Source of the DNA: Pseudomonadota bacterium
GTDB taxonomy: Bacteria > Pseudomonadota > Gammaproteobacteria > Burkholderiales > Burkholderiaceae_C
Direction of reading: 5' to 3'
DNA: 64,000 nt
NCBI GenBank assembly: GCA_963205115.1
Contig: CAUJHV010000004.1
Span: forward strand, 1 to 64,000
Below, piece by piece: positions 49,001 through 56,882 of this stretch. The notes under the pieces were generated by a model. It did no database searches. It was given only the letters and a program-made list of their open reading frames with translations, and had not been told where the DNA came from. Position 1 is the first letter of the stretch, and each line of letters begins with the position of its first letter. The position numbers were made by a program, and so were the translations under genes.

Positions 49001-49102
49001 CCCGCCGCATGGAAACCCCTGTGGCCCTACGATACCGACGCCTGGCGGCGCTGGCAGCAGGCCCGCGACCAGGGCCAGCCCATCGCAGCACCGGGCCCCT
49101 GA
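46019..49102 (+). CDS. TIR domain, membrane segment and WD40 repeat protein
   Basis: A 1027-residue multidomain protein. A TIR domain (LKVFVSYSRVDSRIAAEIRA at about 24-43; ICQWELEEAL holds the glutamate expected for NADase-active TIRs) is followed by an alpha-helical stretch, then one membrane segment (IALVVASTLFVVAAAAGGYA, about 244-263). The rest, about 360-960, is a run of WD40-type repeats ending in units such as VRLWS, VRLWD, ARLWSQ, ARIWPL and VRLWDL, which would form one or two beta-propellers. Such TIR-WD40 proteins are widespread and largely uncharacterised; a signalling or anti-phage role is possible. It is followed 66 nt on by the methyltransferase-like gene. Confidence 0.88.
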   Translation: MTRRPMPPPAPPLRSPAAAPEAARLKVFVSYSRVDSRIAAEIRAGLDFDGRFDVLMDSSSIHEGEAWKARLSALIDEADTVVVLLSRPWVDSAICQWELEEALAKTKRVVPVQHVPLVGVNVPARLAALNYVRFDQAPDGTPRLLLEAMASLRRALVTDLDWVREHARLQAKAREWEAAGRMANRMLVGSDIPQAKHWMERQPAAAPPLTELQRDYIAASEQAEAARQSADRRRAEMLQRAYGRARIALVVASTLFVVAAAAGGYAYVQKGAAQTAAQVAAQQRDAALRVQSRHLAGAADERREEGDAVTAIHLALAGLPGPVVASPLGSTDDFPATRPAVPQAEGSQLAALLTRTERRVLDARAGIAHAVAFSPDGQAVAVAAADGRVRLWSIDSPAAPRVIEGNDGPVLQLVFSADGDRLWLASANRLRAVALRSGVPDAVIEHPLGDAQETVQSMALTADGQRLAVGGDGGSLRLWTPGRPQADATLKGHTGAIAQMAFTPDGRALISASADASVRLWDAVTGRPRGFLPADPARGHTLAVTGVAIAADGRHALTIAADMTLRQWALPGGKPMGEPLALDSEPTALALRADGSVLVGRADGDIEAWDLTDRRVLQRWSGHPGAVTALAWHGASRLLASSARDGTARLWSQTPAAADRLARVRAGVPSSLAVSADGRVLAWAQEQPRIGVWTDGAAAPAELAVGPSPAAAVALDATGTRLASGHADGAVRVWELASSRLLREWRGHTGAITSLAFSPDGQRLVSGSADQTARIWPLGADTPPVVLQPHATRVHAVAFAPDGARVLTAAGSTARLWNTADGQQQAVLAGHAGPVIAVAFSPDGRQAATGGRDASVRLWDLSTAKALHVLKADRTGSAQQVAFDPDGGRLLSAWSDGHLRIATTASGEWLADVPLQAQALLGLAMPRGGQRVALLGAAGDLLWLPWPQELQAQVAWARAQVPRCPEPAQWRRVHLGPTPPRWCITGPAGEAATDPAAWKPLWPYDTDAWRRWQQARDQGQPIAAPGP

Positions 49103-49174
49103 CGCCGTGAATCCCATCCGCCACGCCGAGCCCGCCGACGCCAAACCCTGCGGGCCCCGCGCGGCGTCGTGGCG

Positions 49175-50425
49175 ATGAGCGCCGACGCGGCCGCGACCTC
49201 AGCCGCCCAGCGCATCGGCCGCTGGCTGTTGCGCCACGAAGGCCGCCTGTTCGGCGCGCTGCTGGCGGTGCTGGCCGCGGACAGCTGGCGCGGCTGGTGG
49301 ACCCAACTCGACGACGCACGCGACTACCTGGCCGCCGGCATCTGGGGCACACCGGTGCTGAGCCTGGCCGTCATGGGGCTGTCGGCGGTCTACATGAGCG
49401 TGATCGCACTCATCCTGTGGACCGCCCGGCCGCCGGTGGCGCAGTACCCGACGCTGGCGCCCAATCTGCTGGCCGTGGCCGGCGGCTTCGGCATCTACGC
49501 CTTCGGTCTGCTGAGCCCGGCGGACGAGCCGCCGCTGGGCATCGTGGCGCCGCTGGCGCTGCTGCTGGCCGGTGTGTTCCTGGTGCTGTGGAGCCTGTGG
49601 CACTTGAAGCGTTCGTTCTCGGTCGTGCCACAGGCCCGCTCGCTGGTGCGCCGTGGTCCGTACCGTTTCGTGCGGCACCCGATGTACCTGGGCAATTGCC
49701 TCACGTTGGCCGGCTTGGGGCTGCTCAATGGCACGGCTCCGGGGCTGTCGCTGGCCGCGCTGCTGTGCGTGTTGCAGATCGTGCGGGCGCGCTACGAAGA
49801 GCGTTTGCTTTGCAGCGTATTTGCTGAATACTCCAGCGCCATGAATGAACTGCCTGCCTTCCTGCCTTTCCGTGGTTCGCGGCGCGGCCGCGACCTGGGC
49901 CTGCTGCTGGCGGCGGCCTGCGCCGGACTCGTCACGGCGGCCGTGCACGACAGCGTCCAGGCGCAAGGCAGCGCCCAGGGCGCCACCAGCGCGCGCTATG
50001 CCGCCACCTGCCAGGCCTGGCACCGCAAGGCGCTGGCCGGCCAGTGGTTCACGCAGAAGGAAGCCAGCGCCTACGCCCGCACCGAGAGCCAGCAGGATGC
50101 GATGGACGCCGTGCCGGCGTGCCACGCCTTCTTCGCGCTGCAGGAGTCCTGCCAGCAGCTGGTCTTCGGCGTCATCAACGAATACGAAGGCCCCTCGGCC
50201 CCGCCCACGCCGGCCTACCTGCAGGCCAGCAACGCGCTGCTGGACGCGGTGGAAAACAAGCCCGGCTGCAAGTCCGTGGCCGGCGTCGAAGAGGTGTGCA
50301 GGCTGCTGCGCGAACGCGTGCGGCGCGGCAAAACACTGAGCCCGAAGCTCGGGCAGGTGATGCGCGAATGCGCCGACAAGAGCCTGCTCACGCGCACCGC
50401 GGGTTTGATCCGCGGGGCGATGTGA
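49175..50425 (+). CDS. ICMT/PEMT-like membrane methyltransferase with periplasmic-type tail
   Basis: A 416-residue protein from ATG 49175; a GTG two codons earlier is possible. The first half has about six membrane segments and the motif VRRGPYRFVRHPMYLGNCLT (about 159-178), the S-adenosylmethionine-binding signature of isoprenylcysteine carboxyl methyltransferase and phospholipid methyltransferase relatives. After another membrane helix (LLLAAACAGLVTAAVH, about 245-260) comes a soluble region of about 155 residues with six cysteines (for example TCQAWHRK, PACHAF, SCQQLVF, PGCKSV) that I do not recognise. The combination is unusual. The substrate is unknown. Confidence 0.78.
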   Translation: MSADAAATSAAQRIGRWLLRHEGRLFGALLAVLAADSWRGWWTQLDDARDYLAAGIWGTPVLSLAVMGLSAVYMSVIALILWTARPPVAQYPTLAPNLLAVAGGFGIYAFGLLSPADEPPLGIVAPLALLLAGVFLVLWSLWHLKRSFSVVPQARSLVRRGPYRFVRHPMYLGNCLTLAGLGLLNGTAPGLSLAALLCVLQIVRARYEERLLCSVFAEYSSAMNELPAFLPFRGSRRGRDLGLLLAAACAGLVTAAVHDSVQAQGSAQGATSARYAATCQAWHRKALAGQWFTQKEASAYARTESQQDAMDAVPACHAFFALQESCQQLVFGVINEYEGPSAPPTPAYLQASNALLDAVENKPGCKSVAGVEEVCRLLRERVRRGKTLSPKLGQVMRECADKSLLTRTAGLIRGAM

Positions 50426-50538
50426 AGGGCGGGCGGCAACGCGTGCGCGCGATCGGCCCGTCGACCGGGGCCCTTTCGGTCGCCCGCCTGGTCGCTTGAC
50501 CAGTCAGGCCAGACCGGCCGCGGCTTCGATCCGCCGAT

Positions 50539-51225
50539 TCAGCCCAGCGTGCGCCCGAAGAACCGGAAGCTGCGGTCCCAGGCCATCTGCGCCCAGGCCG
50601 CGTCGTACTGCGTGATCGGCAGGCGGTGCGGCCCTTGCGCGGTTTCGTTCGCGAAGCCGTGCTGCGCCAGGTAGCGGTGGGCTTCGTAGCGCACGTCGGC
50701 GGCCTTGAATTTTTCTTCCAGCGCATCGACACCGGCGATGGCGAAGGCCTGGTCCTGCTCGGCCCAGTGCGCCATCACGGGCACGCGGATGGCCGCGGCG
50801 TTGACAAACTCCAGCGGCGGGTAGCCGTACCAGATCACGCCCGCCTCGGCCTCGGGCGCCATCTGCAGGCTCAGCACCGTCAGCGCGCCGCCCATGCAGA
50901 AGCCGGTGACACCGACCTTGCCGCCGCGCGCCTTCAGGAACTGCACCGCGCCGCGCACGTCCTGTGACGCCGCATCGCCGAAATTCAGGCCCGTCATCAG
51001 GTGGTGCGCCTCTTCGGCTTCCACCGTTGATTTGCCGCGGTAGAGGTCAGGCACCAGCGCGGTGAAGCCGGCTCTTGCGACACGCTCGGCCACGCCGCGG
51101 ATCTGGTCGTTCAACCCCCACCATTCCTGGATCACGACCACCGAGCCCACGGGCCGTGCCGCCTCGGCCAGGTAGCCCGACACGCTCTGCCCGTCCGGAC
51201 GCTTGAATTCGATCATCGATCCCAT
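50539..51225 (-). CDS. Dienelactone hydrolase family protein
   Basis: A 228-residue alpha/beta hydrolase of the dienelactone hydrolase family. The nucleophile is Cys110 in VTGFCMGGAL, with likely Asp158 (HWAEQDQAF) and His189 (LAQHGFANE) completing the triad, and E34 (IQEWWGLND) as the residue that activates the cysteine in this family. Real dienelactone hydrolases act in chlorocatechol breakdown; many homologues with the same motif have other ester or lactone substrates. No catechol genes are nearby, so function is open. A lactonase role in sugar-acid metabolism cannot be excluded but the gene is 33 kb from that cluster. Confidence 0.9.
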   Translation of the reverse strand: MGSMIEFKRPDGQSVSGYLAEAARPVGSVVVIQEWWGLNDQIRGVAERVARAGFTALVPDLYRGKSTVEAEEAHHLMTGLNFGDAASQDVRGAVQFLKARGGKVGVTGFCMGGALTVLSLQMAPEAEAGVIWYGYPPLEFVNAAAIRVPVMAHWAEQDQAFAIAGVDALEEKFKAADVRYEAHRYLAQHGFANETAQGPHRLPITQYDAAWAQMAWDRSFRFFGRTLG

Positions 51226-51573
51226 CGTGGTCTCTCCTGGTTGTCTGGTGAAACGTCGACGCTAGCGCAAGCGCCGCACGGCCACAACGGGACCTCTTGC
51301 AAGGCGCCTGTGCCAACAGCGGCTTTGTGTCCCGCCGCCGCTGAGGTGGCCGATGCGAGCTTCGAACGATGGGCCGCGGCGGCCTCGGCGCCGCGACACG
51401 CGCGGGCGATTCACGGCTTGGCGACGCACGAGGGCGCCCTGGCCCGCCCAATTTTTTTCAGCGACGCGAACAAATCCTGTCACGCCAGGGCGTCGGGCGA
51501 CATCCAACGACAACACCCCGGTCCCACGGACATGGGCCCGGGCCGCCGATGAACGTCGATCAAAGGAACCGCC
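51226..51573. other. 348-nt divergent intergenic region without a recognised gene
   Basis: The gap separates the leftward hydrolase from the rightward cytochrome c gene and should hold both promoters. A short open frame at 51241-51552 exists, but it has no ribosome-binding site or family resemblance and is probably not coding. A run of seven T (51452-51458) is conspicuous in this GC-rich DNA. I saw no convincing operator palindrome. Confidence 0.5.
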
Positions 51574-52848
51574 ATGAACACTTCCCCATGCGCCGCAAAG
51601 CCGCCCGCTCGCGCGCGGCACACACCGGCCGGCGCGCGCGGCGCCACGACCCCGCCCTGGAACCTGCTGGGCACCGGCATGGCCGCAGCCGTGCTGCTGG
51701 CCGCCTGCGGCGGCGGCGGCTCGGACGACATCGCCTTCGATCAGGCGGCATTGGTCGAGCAAGGCCGGAAGATCTTCCGCTACGACACCTTTGGCGACGA
51801 GGCCAAGTGGACCGACACGCTTCGCATGCACGAGGTGATCAGCGCCGCGGTGGACCCGGTGACGGCGCTGTCGGTCGGGCTGAAGGTGGACGCCGAGGCG
51901 CTGCCCGCCGCCGTGGTCGACGGCATTCGCGCCGGGACGGTCGATCTGAAGAGCCCTGCCACGACCATCGCGCTGCTGAAGCTGGACGCGGTTGTCGGCC
52001 TGAAGGGGCGCGTCGAAACCATCAACGGCCAGGACGTGCTCACGCAAGTCGGCATCACCTGCGCGCTGTGCCACTCCACCGTGGACGATTCGTTCGCGCC
52101 TGGCATCGGCAAGCGGCTCGACGGCTGGCCCAACCGCGACCTGAACCCCGGCGCCATCATTGCGCTGTCGCCGGTGCTCGACGCAGCCAGCAAGCAGATC
52201 TTCACCTCCTGGGGCAAGGGCAAGTTCGACCCGCGCAACAACGTCGACGGGCTGAGCAAGCCGGTCGTGATCCCGCCGGCCTACGGGCTGGAGGGCATCC
52301 ACCGCATCACCTTCACCGGTGACGGCACCGAGCTGGCCTACTGGAACCGCTACGTGGCGGTGGCCGAGATGGGCGGCCAGGGCACGGTGGACGAGCCGCG
52401 CCTGAACCTGCACATCACGAACGGCACGCAAGACCTCGTCACTTTCAAGCTGCCGGCGTTGCAGGCCTATCAACTCTCGATTCCCGCGCCGGCCGCACCG
52501 GCCGGCAGCTTCGATGGCGCCGCCGCGCTGCGCGGCAAACTGGTGTTCGAAGGTCCCGGCACCTGCGCCACCTGCCACAGCGGCCCGCTGTTCACCGACG
52601 CCAACACGCGGCTGCATCCGCCGGAAGACTCGATGGCCGAACCGGAGACGCCCAGCTACGCGTCGCGCACCGCCACGAAGCAGTACCGCAGCTCGCCGCT
52701 GAAGGGCGTGTGGCAGCACGCGCCGTACTTCCACGACGGCTCGGCCGCGACGCTCAGCGACGTGGTGGCCATCTACAACCGCAAGCGTGCGCTGGGGCTC
52801 ACCGGGCAGCAGATGGCCGATCTGGCCGAGTATTTGAAGTCGCTGTGA
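51574..52848 (+). CDS. Di-haem cytochrome c peroxidase-like lipoprotein
   Basis: A 424-residue secreted protein. A lipobox LLAAC (Cys about residue 45) follows a hydrophobic stretch preceded by an unusually long N-terminus, so a lipoprotein anchored in the periplasm is likely. Two haem motifs are visible, CALCH (about 163) and CATCH (about 330), the second preceding a PYFHDGSAATLSDVV segment that resembles the C-terminal half of the CcpA/MauG superfamily. The usual length of that family is about 320-400. It may be a peroxidase or an electron carrier. It is followed by a hairpin-rich gap. RBS AAAGGAA precedes ATG 51574. Confidence 0.85.
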   Translation: MNTSPCAAKPPARARHTPAGARGATTPPWNLLGTGMAAAVLLAACGGGGSDDIAFDQAALVEQGRKIFRYDTFGDEAKWTDTLRMHEVISAAVDPVTALSVGLKVDAEALPAAVVDGIRAGTVDLKSPATTIALLKLDAVVGLKGRVETINGQDVLTQVGITCALCHSTVDDSFAPGIGKRLDGWPNRDLNPGAIIALSPVLDAASKQIFTSWGKGKFDPRNNVDGLSKPVVIPPAYGLEGIHRITFTGDGTELAYWNRYVAVAEMGGQGTVDEPRLNLHITNGTQDLVTFKLPALQAYQLSIPAPAAPAGSFDGAAALRGKLVFEGPGTCATCHSGPLFTDANTRLHPPEDSMAEPETPSYASRTATKQYRSSPLKGVWQHAPYFHDGSAATLSDVVAIYNRKRALGLTGQQMADLAEYLKSL

Positions 52849-52935
52849 GCGGGGCCGGGGCACGCAAGCCGGCGGCCGACGGGGCGGCTGCGGGCCGGGC
52901 GCCGCCCCGGCGAACGCGCGCGCGGGGCGGCCCTG

Positions 52936-52957
52936 TGCCGGGCGCGCGCACCCGGCA
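52936..52957 (+). terminator. Weak hairpin after the cytochrome c gene
   Basis: TGCCGGG (52936-52942) pairs with CCCGGCA (52951-52957) around an 8-nt loop, 87 nt after the cytochrome c stop. A second short stem, GCCGGG with CCCGGC, lies about 40 nt earlier. There is no T-tract. Confidence 0.35.
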
Positions 52958-53081
52958 GACGAGAGGCGCGGGCAGAAATCTTCTTGGCGTGTATCAAAGG
53001 CGACTCATCGGCCTCTGTCGTACAAGTCCGCGACAGGGCACGCCAGACGCGACCCCACCACAACAGCCCAGGGAGGCCCGC

Positions 53082-54611
53082 TTGCACACCACCACCTCAA
53101 CACCCACCCCGCGCGCCCGCGCGGCAGGTCGGCACCCGACCGTATCGGCGATGGCCGTCGTGGCCTGCATGGCGGCGCTGGGCGCCGGCCCCGCGCAGGC
53201 CCAGAGTTACCCGATCTACACCGTCACGTCGCTGCCCGCGCTGAGCAGCGTCACGGCCTTCAACGACAGCGGGCTGATCCTGGGCCGCGGCTTCGTGCCC
53301 TGCTCGGGCGTGTGCACGCTCAGTGATTCCGCGGTGCTGTACGACACCCGCAATGGCGTGCTGACGTCGCTGGGCGGCGGCTTCGGCGCTGGCGCGCAGT
53401 TCGACGCGATCAACGCCAAGGGCCAGCTGGCCGGCAGTACCACCACCATGGACGGCAGCGGCGCGTGGATCCGCCGCGTCGTCATCCGCCAGCCCGACGG
53501 CACTCTCACCACGCTGGCCGCGCCGCCGCTGTCGGCCACGCAGACCAGCGGCCTGCGCGCGCGCGGCCTGAATGTGGCCGGCCAGATCGCCCTGCAGCAT
53601 TCCGACGGCCTGGATGCCCTGGCGCCGGTGTGCGGCAACTACCAGGGCTGGATCGGCAACGGCGCCAGCAGCGCCGGATGGCTGCCGCTGGGGCCCGCCG
53701 GTACCGTCATGCATCTCAGCGGCATCAACGCCAGCGGCATGGGCGTGGGCTCATCCGTGCCAGCGGCGCAGTGCGGCGGCGCCGGCAGCGGTTTTCGCGC
53801 GACGGCCGCACAGCCCAACGGCGCGCTGATCAACCTGCACGGCAACATGCCCGGCAGCTTCAGCCGCGGCAACGCCATCAACGACCTGGGCTACGCGGTG
53901 GGCGACTACGACACCGGCGCCCGCACCGCACCCGACGCCTACAACCCGCAAGGCATGCCCATCGTGCGTGCGGTGGTCTGGAATACCGGCGCGCCGGTCT
54001 GGTTCGACCTCGGCGCGGCCGGCACGCTGAGCCGCCTGAACGCCGTCAACAACCGCGGCGAAGTGGTCGGCAGCGCCAACGGATCCGTGGCCGCCGGCCA
54101 GCCCTATGTGTCCACACCCGCGCGGGCCATGCTGGGCAACCTGGCCACGAACTGGCCGATGGTGGACCTCAACACCCTGCTGGCCCAGAACACCGACGGC
54201 TGGGTATTGAACGAAGCCGTCGCCATCAACGCTGGCGGCCAGATCGTCGCGCGCGGCGCCTCGGCGACCGGCAGCGGCTACGCGCTGCTGACACCGGTGA
54301 CCGCGCCGTTCGACCCCTACGCCACCGTGCCCTCCGCACCGGCCGCCCTGGCCGCTTCGCAGGTCACCGGAGCCTCGGCGTTGCTCACCTGGAACAACAC
54401 CGCACGCAACGCCACGCGGCTGCTCGTGCAGCGCTGCAAAGGCAACAGCTGCACCGGCTTTGTCACCATCGCCACCCTGCCCGGCGACACCGCCCGCTTC
54501 GCGGACACGACGCTGGCGCGGCGCACCACGTACCGTTGGCGCGTGCTGGCGGGCAATGCGAAGGGACTGTCGGCGCCGCGCAATGTGGTGACGGCGACGA
54601 CGCTGCGCTGA
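53082..54611 (+). CDS. Secreted HAF-repeat protein with C-terminal fibronectin type III domain
   Basis: A 509-residue protein started at TTG 53082, supported by GGGAGG 5 nt upstream; an ATG 23 codons later is the alternative. A signal peptide ends GAGPAQAQ. The middle shows degenerate HAF-type extracellular repeats with the INAxGQVAG-like pattern: DAINAKGQLAGS, GLNVAGQIALQ, GINASGMGVGSS, AINDLGYAVGDYD, AVNNRGEVVGSA, AINAGGQIVARG. The last 90 residues (PSAPAALAASQVTGASALLTW to the end) form a fibronectin type III-like domain with a Cys pair. The function of HAF proteins is unknown; an exported surface protein is likely. Confidence 0.8.
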   Translation: MHTTTSTPTPRARAAGRHPTVSAMAVVACMAALGAGPAQAQSYPIYTVTSLPALSSVTAFNDSGLILGRGFVPCSGVCTLSDSAVLYDTRNGVLTSLGGGFGAGAQFDAINAKGQLAGSTTTMDGSGAWIRRVVIRQPDGTLTTLAAPPLSATQTSGLRARGLNVAGQIALQHSDGLDALAPVCGNYQGWIGNGASSAGWLPLGPAGTVMHLSGINASGMGVGSSVPAAQCGGAGSGFRATAAQPNGALINLHGNMPGSFSRGNAINDLGYAVGDYDTGARTAPDAYNPQGMPIVRAVVWNTGAPVWFDLGAAGTLSRLNAVNNRGEVVGSANGSVAAGQPYVSTPARAMLGNLATNWPMVDLNTLLAQNTDGWVLNEAVAINAGGQIVARGASATGSGYALLTPVTAPFDPYATVPSAPAALAASQVTGASALLTWNNTARNATRLLVQRCKGNSCTGFVTIATLPGDTARFADTTLARRTTYRWRVLAGNAKGLSAPRNVVTATTLR

Positions 54612-54671
54612 AGCCCGGTTCGGCCGCGCGGTCCGCGGTCGACCTTTGGTCGGGCCAGGCTGGGGTGTGAT

Positions 54672-54748
54672 TGGTAGGCCGTGCTGGGTTCGAACCAGCG
54701 ACCAAAGGATTATGAGTCCTCTGCTCTAACCGACTGAGCTAACGGCCC
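54672..54748 (-). tRNA. tRNA with CAT anticodon (Met or Ile2)
   Basis: The reverse strand gives a 77-nt cloverleaf including an encoded CCA: acceptor GGGCCGT, D-arm TAGCTCAGTCGGTTAGAGC, anticodon stem-loop with loop CTCATAA, and T-arm GCTGGTTCGAACCCAGC. The CAT anticodon fits elongator Met or, after lysidine modification, Ile2. The variable-loop and T-arm sequence TTTGGTCGCTGGTTCG resembles bacterial tRNA-Ile2. Checking tilS recognition features would decide. Confidence 0.95.
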
Positions 54749-54832
54749 CCTAGGCAATCGCCCGGCAGACAGTGTAGTTGGCGCCGCCCGACTGGCGACC
54801 GCGGCGACCGCGGGCGCAGGCTGGGGCCCGCG

Positions 54833-55861
54833 CTACTTCTGGCTCAGCGCGTTGCCCACCAGCCGCGCGGTGATGTCGACGATCTGGATCATCCGCCCGT
54901 AGGGCATGCGCGTGGGGCCGATGACACCCAGCGTACCGACGATGCGGCCGTCGACTTCGTAGGGCGCGGTGACCACCGACAGCTCCTCGAAGGGCACGAC
55001 GCGGCTTTCGCCGCCGATGTAGATGCGCACGCCTTCGGCGCGGCTGGAGACATCCAGCAGCCGCATCAGCTCGGTCTTGTGCTCGAACACGTCGAACAGC
55101 TTGCGCAGCGCACCCATGTCGTGGCCGAAGTCCTGCATGCCCAGCAGGTTGCGCTCACCCGAGACGATGACCTGGTCGCTGCTCTCGGCGATGGCTTCGG
55201 TGCCGGCCTGCACGGCCGCCTGCATCAGCGCGGCGATTTCCTCGCGCAGCGCGTCGACCTCGTTCTTCAGGCGCTCGCGCACCTCTTCGATGGTCAGGCC
55301 GCCGTAGTGCGAGTTCAGGTAGTTCGTGGCCTCGATCAGCTCGGTCTGGGTGTAGTCGCGCGCGGTGAAGATCACGCGGTTCTGCACGTCGCCTTCGGGC
55401 GTGACGATGATCACCAGCACGCGCTTGTCGCTCAGGCGCAGGAATTCGATGTGGCGGAAGACGCCCACGTTGCGCGGCGTGCTGATGATGCCCACGAAGC
55501 TGGACAGGTTGGACAGCGTGTGCGCCGCCTGCGCGAGCACGCGCTGGGGCTGGTCCGGGTGCAGCTGCTGGCGCGCGGCGGCAATCTCGGGCGTGGCGGA
55601 TTCGAGGTCGATCGACCGCGCCGTGAGCATGGTGTCGACAAACAGCCGGTAGCCGCGCGGCGTGGGCACGCGCCCCGCGCTGGTGTGCGGGCTGGCGATG
55701 AGGCCCAGGTCTTCCAGGTCGCTCATCACGTTGCGGATGGTCGCCGGCGACAGGTCCAGCCCCGATGCCCGCGACAGCGTGCGCGAGCCCACCGGCTGGC
55801 CGTCGGCAATGTAACGCTCGACCAGGGTTTTCAGCAGCGTCCGCGAACGGTCATCCATCAT
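54833..55861 (-). CDS. hrcA: Heat-inducible transcription repressor
   Basis: A 342-residue repressor of class I heat-shock operons that binds CIRCE elements with GroEL help. The N-terminal winged helix includes [20 protein letters not shown] and the DNA-contacting [40 protein letters not shown] is the family hallmark. The C-terminal sensing part has [12 protein letters not shown] and [19 protein letters not shown] 55861 is followed by a second ATG (55858), and either may be used. It is divergent from nadK across 73 nt. No CIRCE (TTAGCACTC-N9-GAGTGCTAA) was found in this gap. Confidence 0.97.
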   Translation of the reverse strand: MMDDRSRTLLKTLVERYIADGQPVGSRTLSRASGLDLSPATIRNVMSDLEDLGLIASPHTSAGRVPTPRGYRLFVDTMLTARSIDLESATPEIAAARQQLHPDQPQRVLAQAAHTLSNLSSFVGIISTPRNVGVFRHIEFLRLSDKRVLVIIVTPEGDVQNRVIFTARDYTQTELIEATNYLNSHYGGLTIEEVRERLKNEVDALREEIAALMQAAVQAGTEAIAESSDQVIVSGERNLLGMQDFGHDMGALRKLFDVFEHKTELMRLLDVSSRAEGVRIYIGGESRVVPFEELSVVTAPYEVDGRIVGTLGVIGPTRMPYGRMIQIVDITARLVGNALSQK

Positions 55862-55934
55862 GAAATGATTGTACGGAGCCCCCTGTGGCCAGGCACCCCG
55901 CAAGGCCAGGTGGATCCGGTTCCGCCATGTTCAA

Positions 55935-56819
55935 ATGAAACGCATGCCCGTCCGCTTCAGACACGCCGCGATCGTGGGCAAATACCAGGCCCGGGGCATC
56001 CGCGCGCTGCTCGAGGACATCGCGCGCTTTGTGTCCGACCAGGGCCTGGAAGTTTCCTTCGAACGGGACACGGCCGAGAATATCGGTGTCACCGATTTCG
56101 ACGCCCTCACGCCGGCCGAAATGGGCGAGCGCTGCGACCTGGCCATCGTCGTGGGCGGTGACGGCACCATGCTGGGCATCGCGCGCGAACTGGCGCGCCA
56201 CAACCTGCCGCTGGTGGGCATCAACCAGGGCCGGCTGGGTTTCATCACCGACATCCCGCAAGACCGTTACCGCGAGGCCCTGCAGGCCATGCTGGCCGGC
56301 GACTACGAAGAAGAGCACCGCGCGATGCTCGAAGGCGGCGTCTGGCGCGACGACGAGCGCATCTTCGAAGGTTTTTCGCTCAACGACGTGGTCGTCAGCC
56401 GCGGCGCCACGGCGAGCATGGTCGAGCTGCGCGTGGACATCGGCGACGAATTTGTCGCCAACATGCGCGCCGACGGCCTCATCATCTCCTCGCCCACGGG
56501 CTCGACGGCCTACGCGCTGTCGGCTGGCGGGCCGATCCTGCACCCGCGCATCGGCGGCTGGGTGCTGGTGCCCATCGCCTCGCACACGCTGTCCAACCGG
56601 CCCATCGTGCTGCCCGACAACGAAGAGGTGCGCATCGAGATCGTGGCCGGGCGCGACACCTCGGCCAATTTCGACATGCACAGCCTGGCCAGCCTGTTGC
56701 TGGGCGACCAGGTGCGCGTGCGGCGTTCACAGCACAAGGTGCGTTTTCTGCACCCGCGCGGCTGGAGTTATTACGCGACGCTGCGGCGCAAGCTGCGCTG
56801 GTACGAGGGGGTGGTGTGA
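55935..56819 (+). CDS. nadK: NAD kinase
   Basis: A 294-residue kinase that makes NADP from NAD. The GGDGT motif lies at residues 74-78 ([10 protein letters not shown]), with [13 protein letters not shown] and the second motif [18 protein letters not shown]. The divergent order hrcA/nadK followed by recN is common in beta- and gammaproteobacteria. ATG 55935 is chosen for the usual length; an upstream frame extends 22 codons without similarity. Confidence 0.97.
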   Translation: MKRMPVRFRHAAIVGKYQARGIRALLEDIARFVSDQGLEVSFERDTAENIGVTDFDALTPAEMGERCDLAIVVGGDGTMLGIARELARHNLPLVGINQGRLGFITDIPQDRYREALQAMLAGDYEEEHRAMLEGGVWRDDERIFEGFSLNDVVVSRGATASMVELRVDIGDEFVANMRADGLIISSPTGSTAYALSAGGPILHPRIGGWVLVPIASHTLSNRPIVLPDNEEVRIEIVAGRDTSANFDMHSLASLLLGDQVRVRRSQHKVRFLHPRGWSYYATLRRKLRWYEGVV

Positions 56820-56882
56820 CGCCGATGGGGGCGCCCCGTCGGGCGTGAAAGGCGCGCGCCGCAATCCGGTACGCTATCGGCC

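Noticed and set aside
50539-51225. Dienelactone hydrolase as the missing lactonase of the sulfosugar route
   Set aside because: It is 33 kb away, in a different context, and the family mostly acts on other esters; nothing in the sequence supports the link.
51241-51552. Small open reading frame upstream of the cytochrome c gene
   Set aside because: It has no recognisable ribosome-binding site, composition looks like random GC-rich frame, and no domain is visible.
55862-55934. CIRCE element in the hrcA-nadK gap
   Set aside because: The expected TTAGCACTC-N9-GAGTGCTAA pattern is not present.
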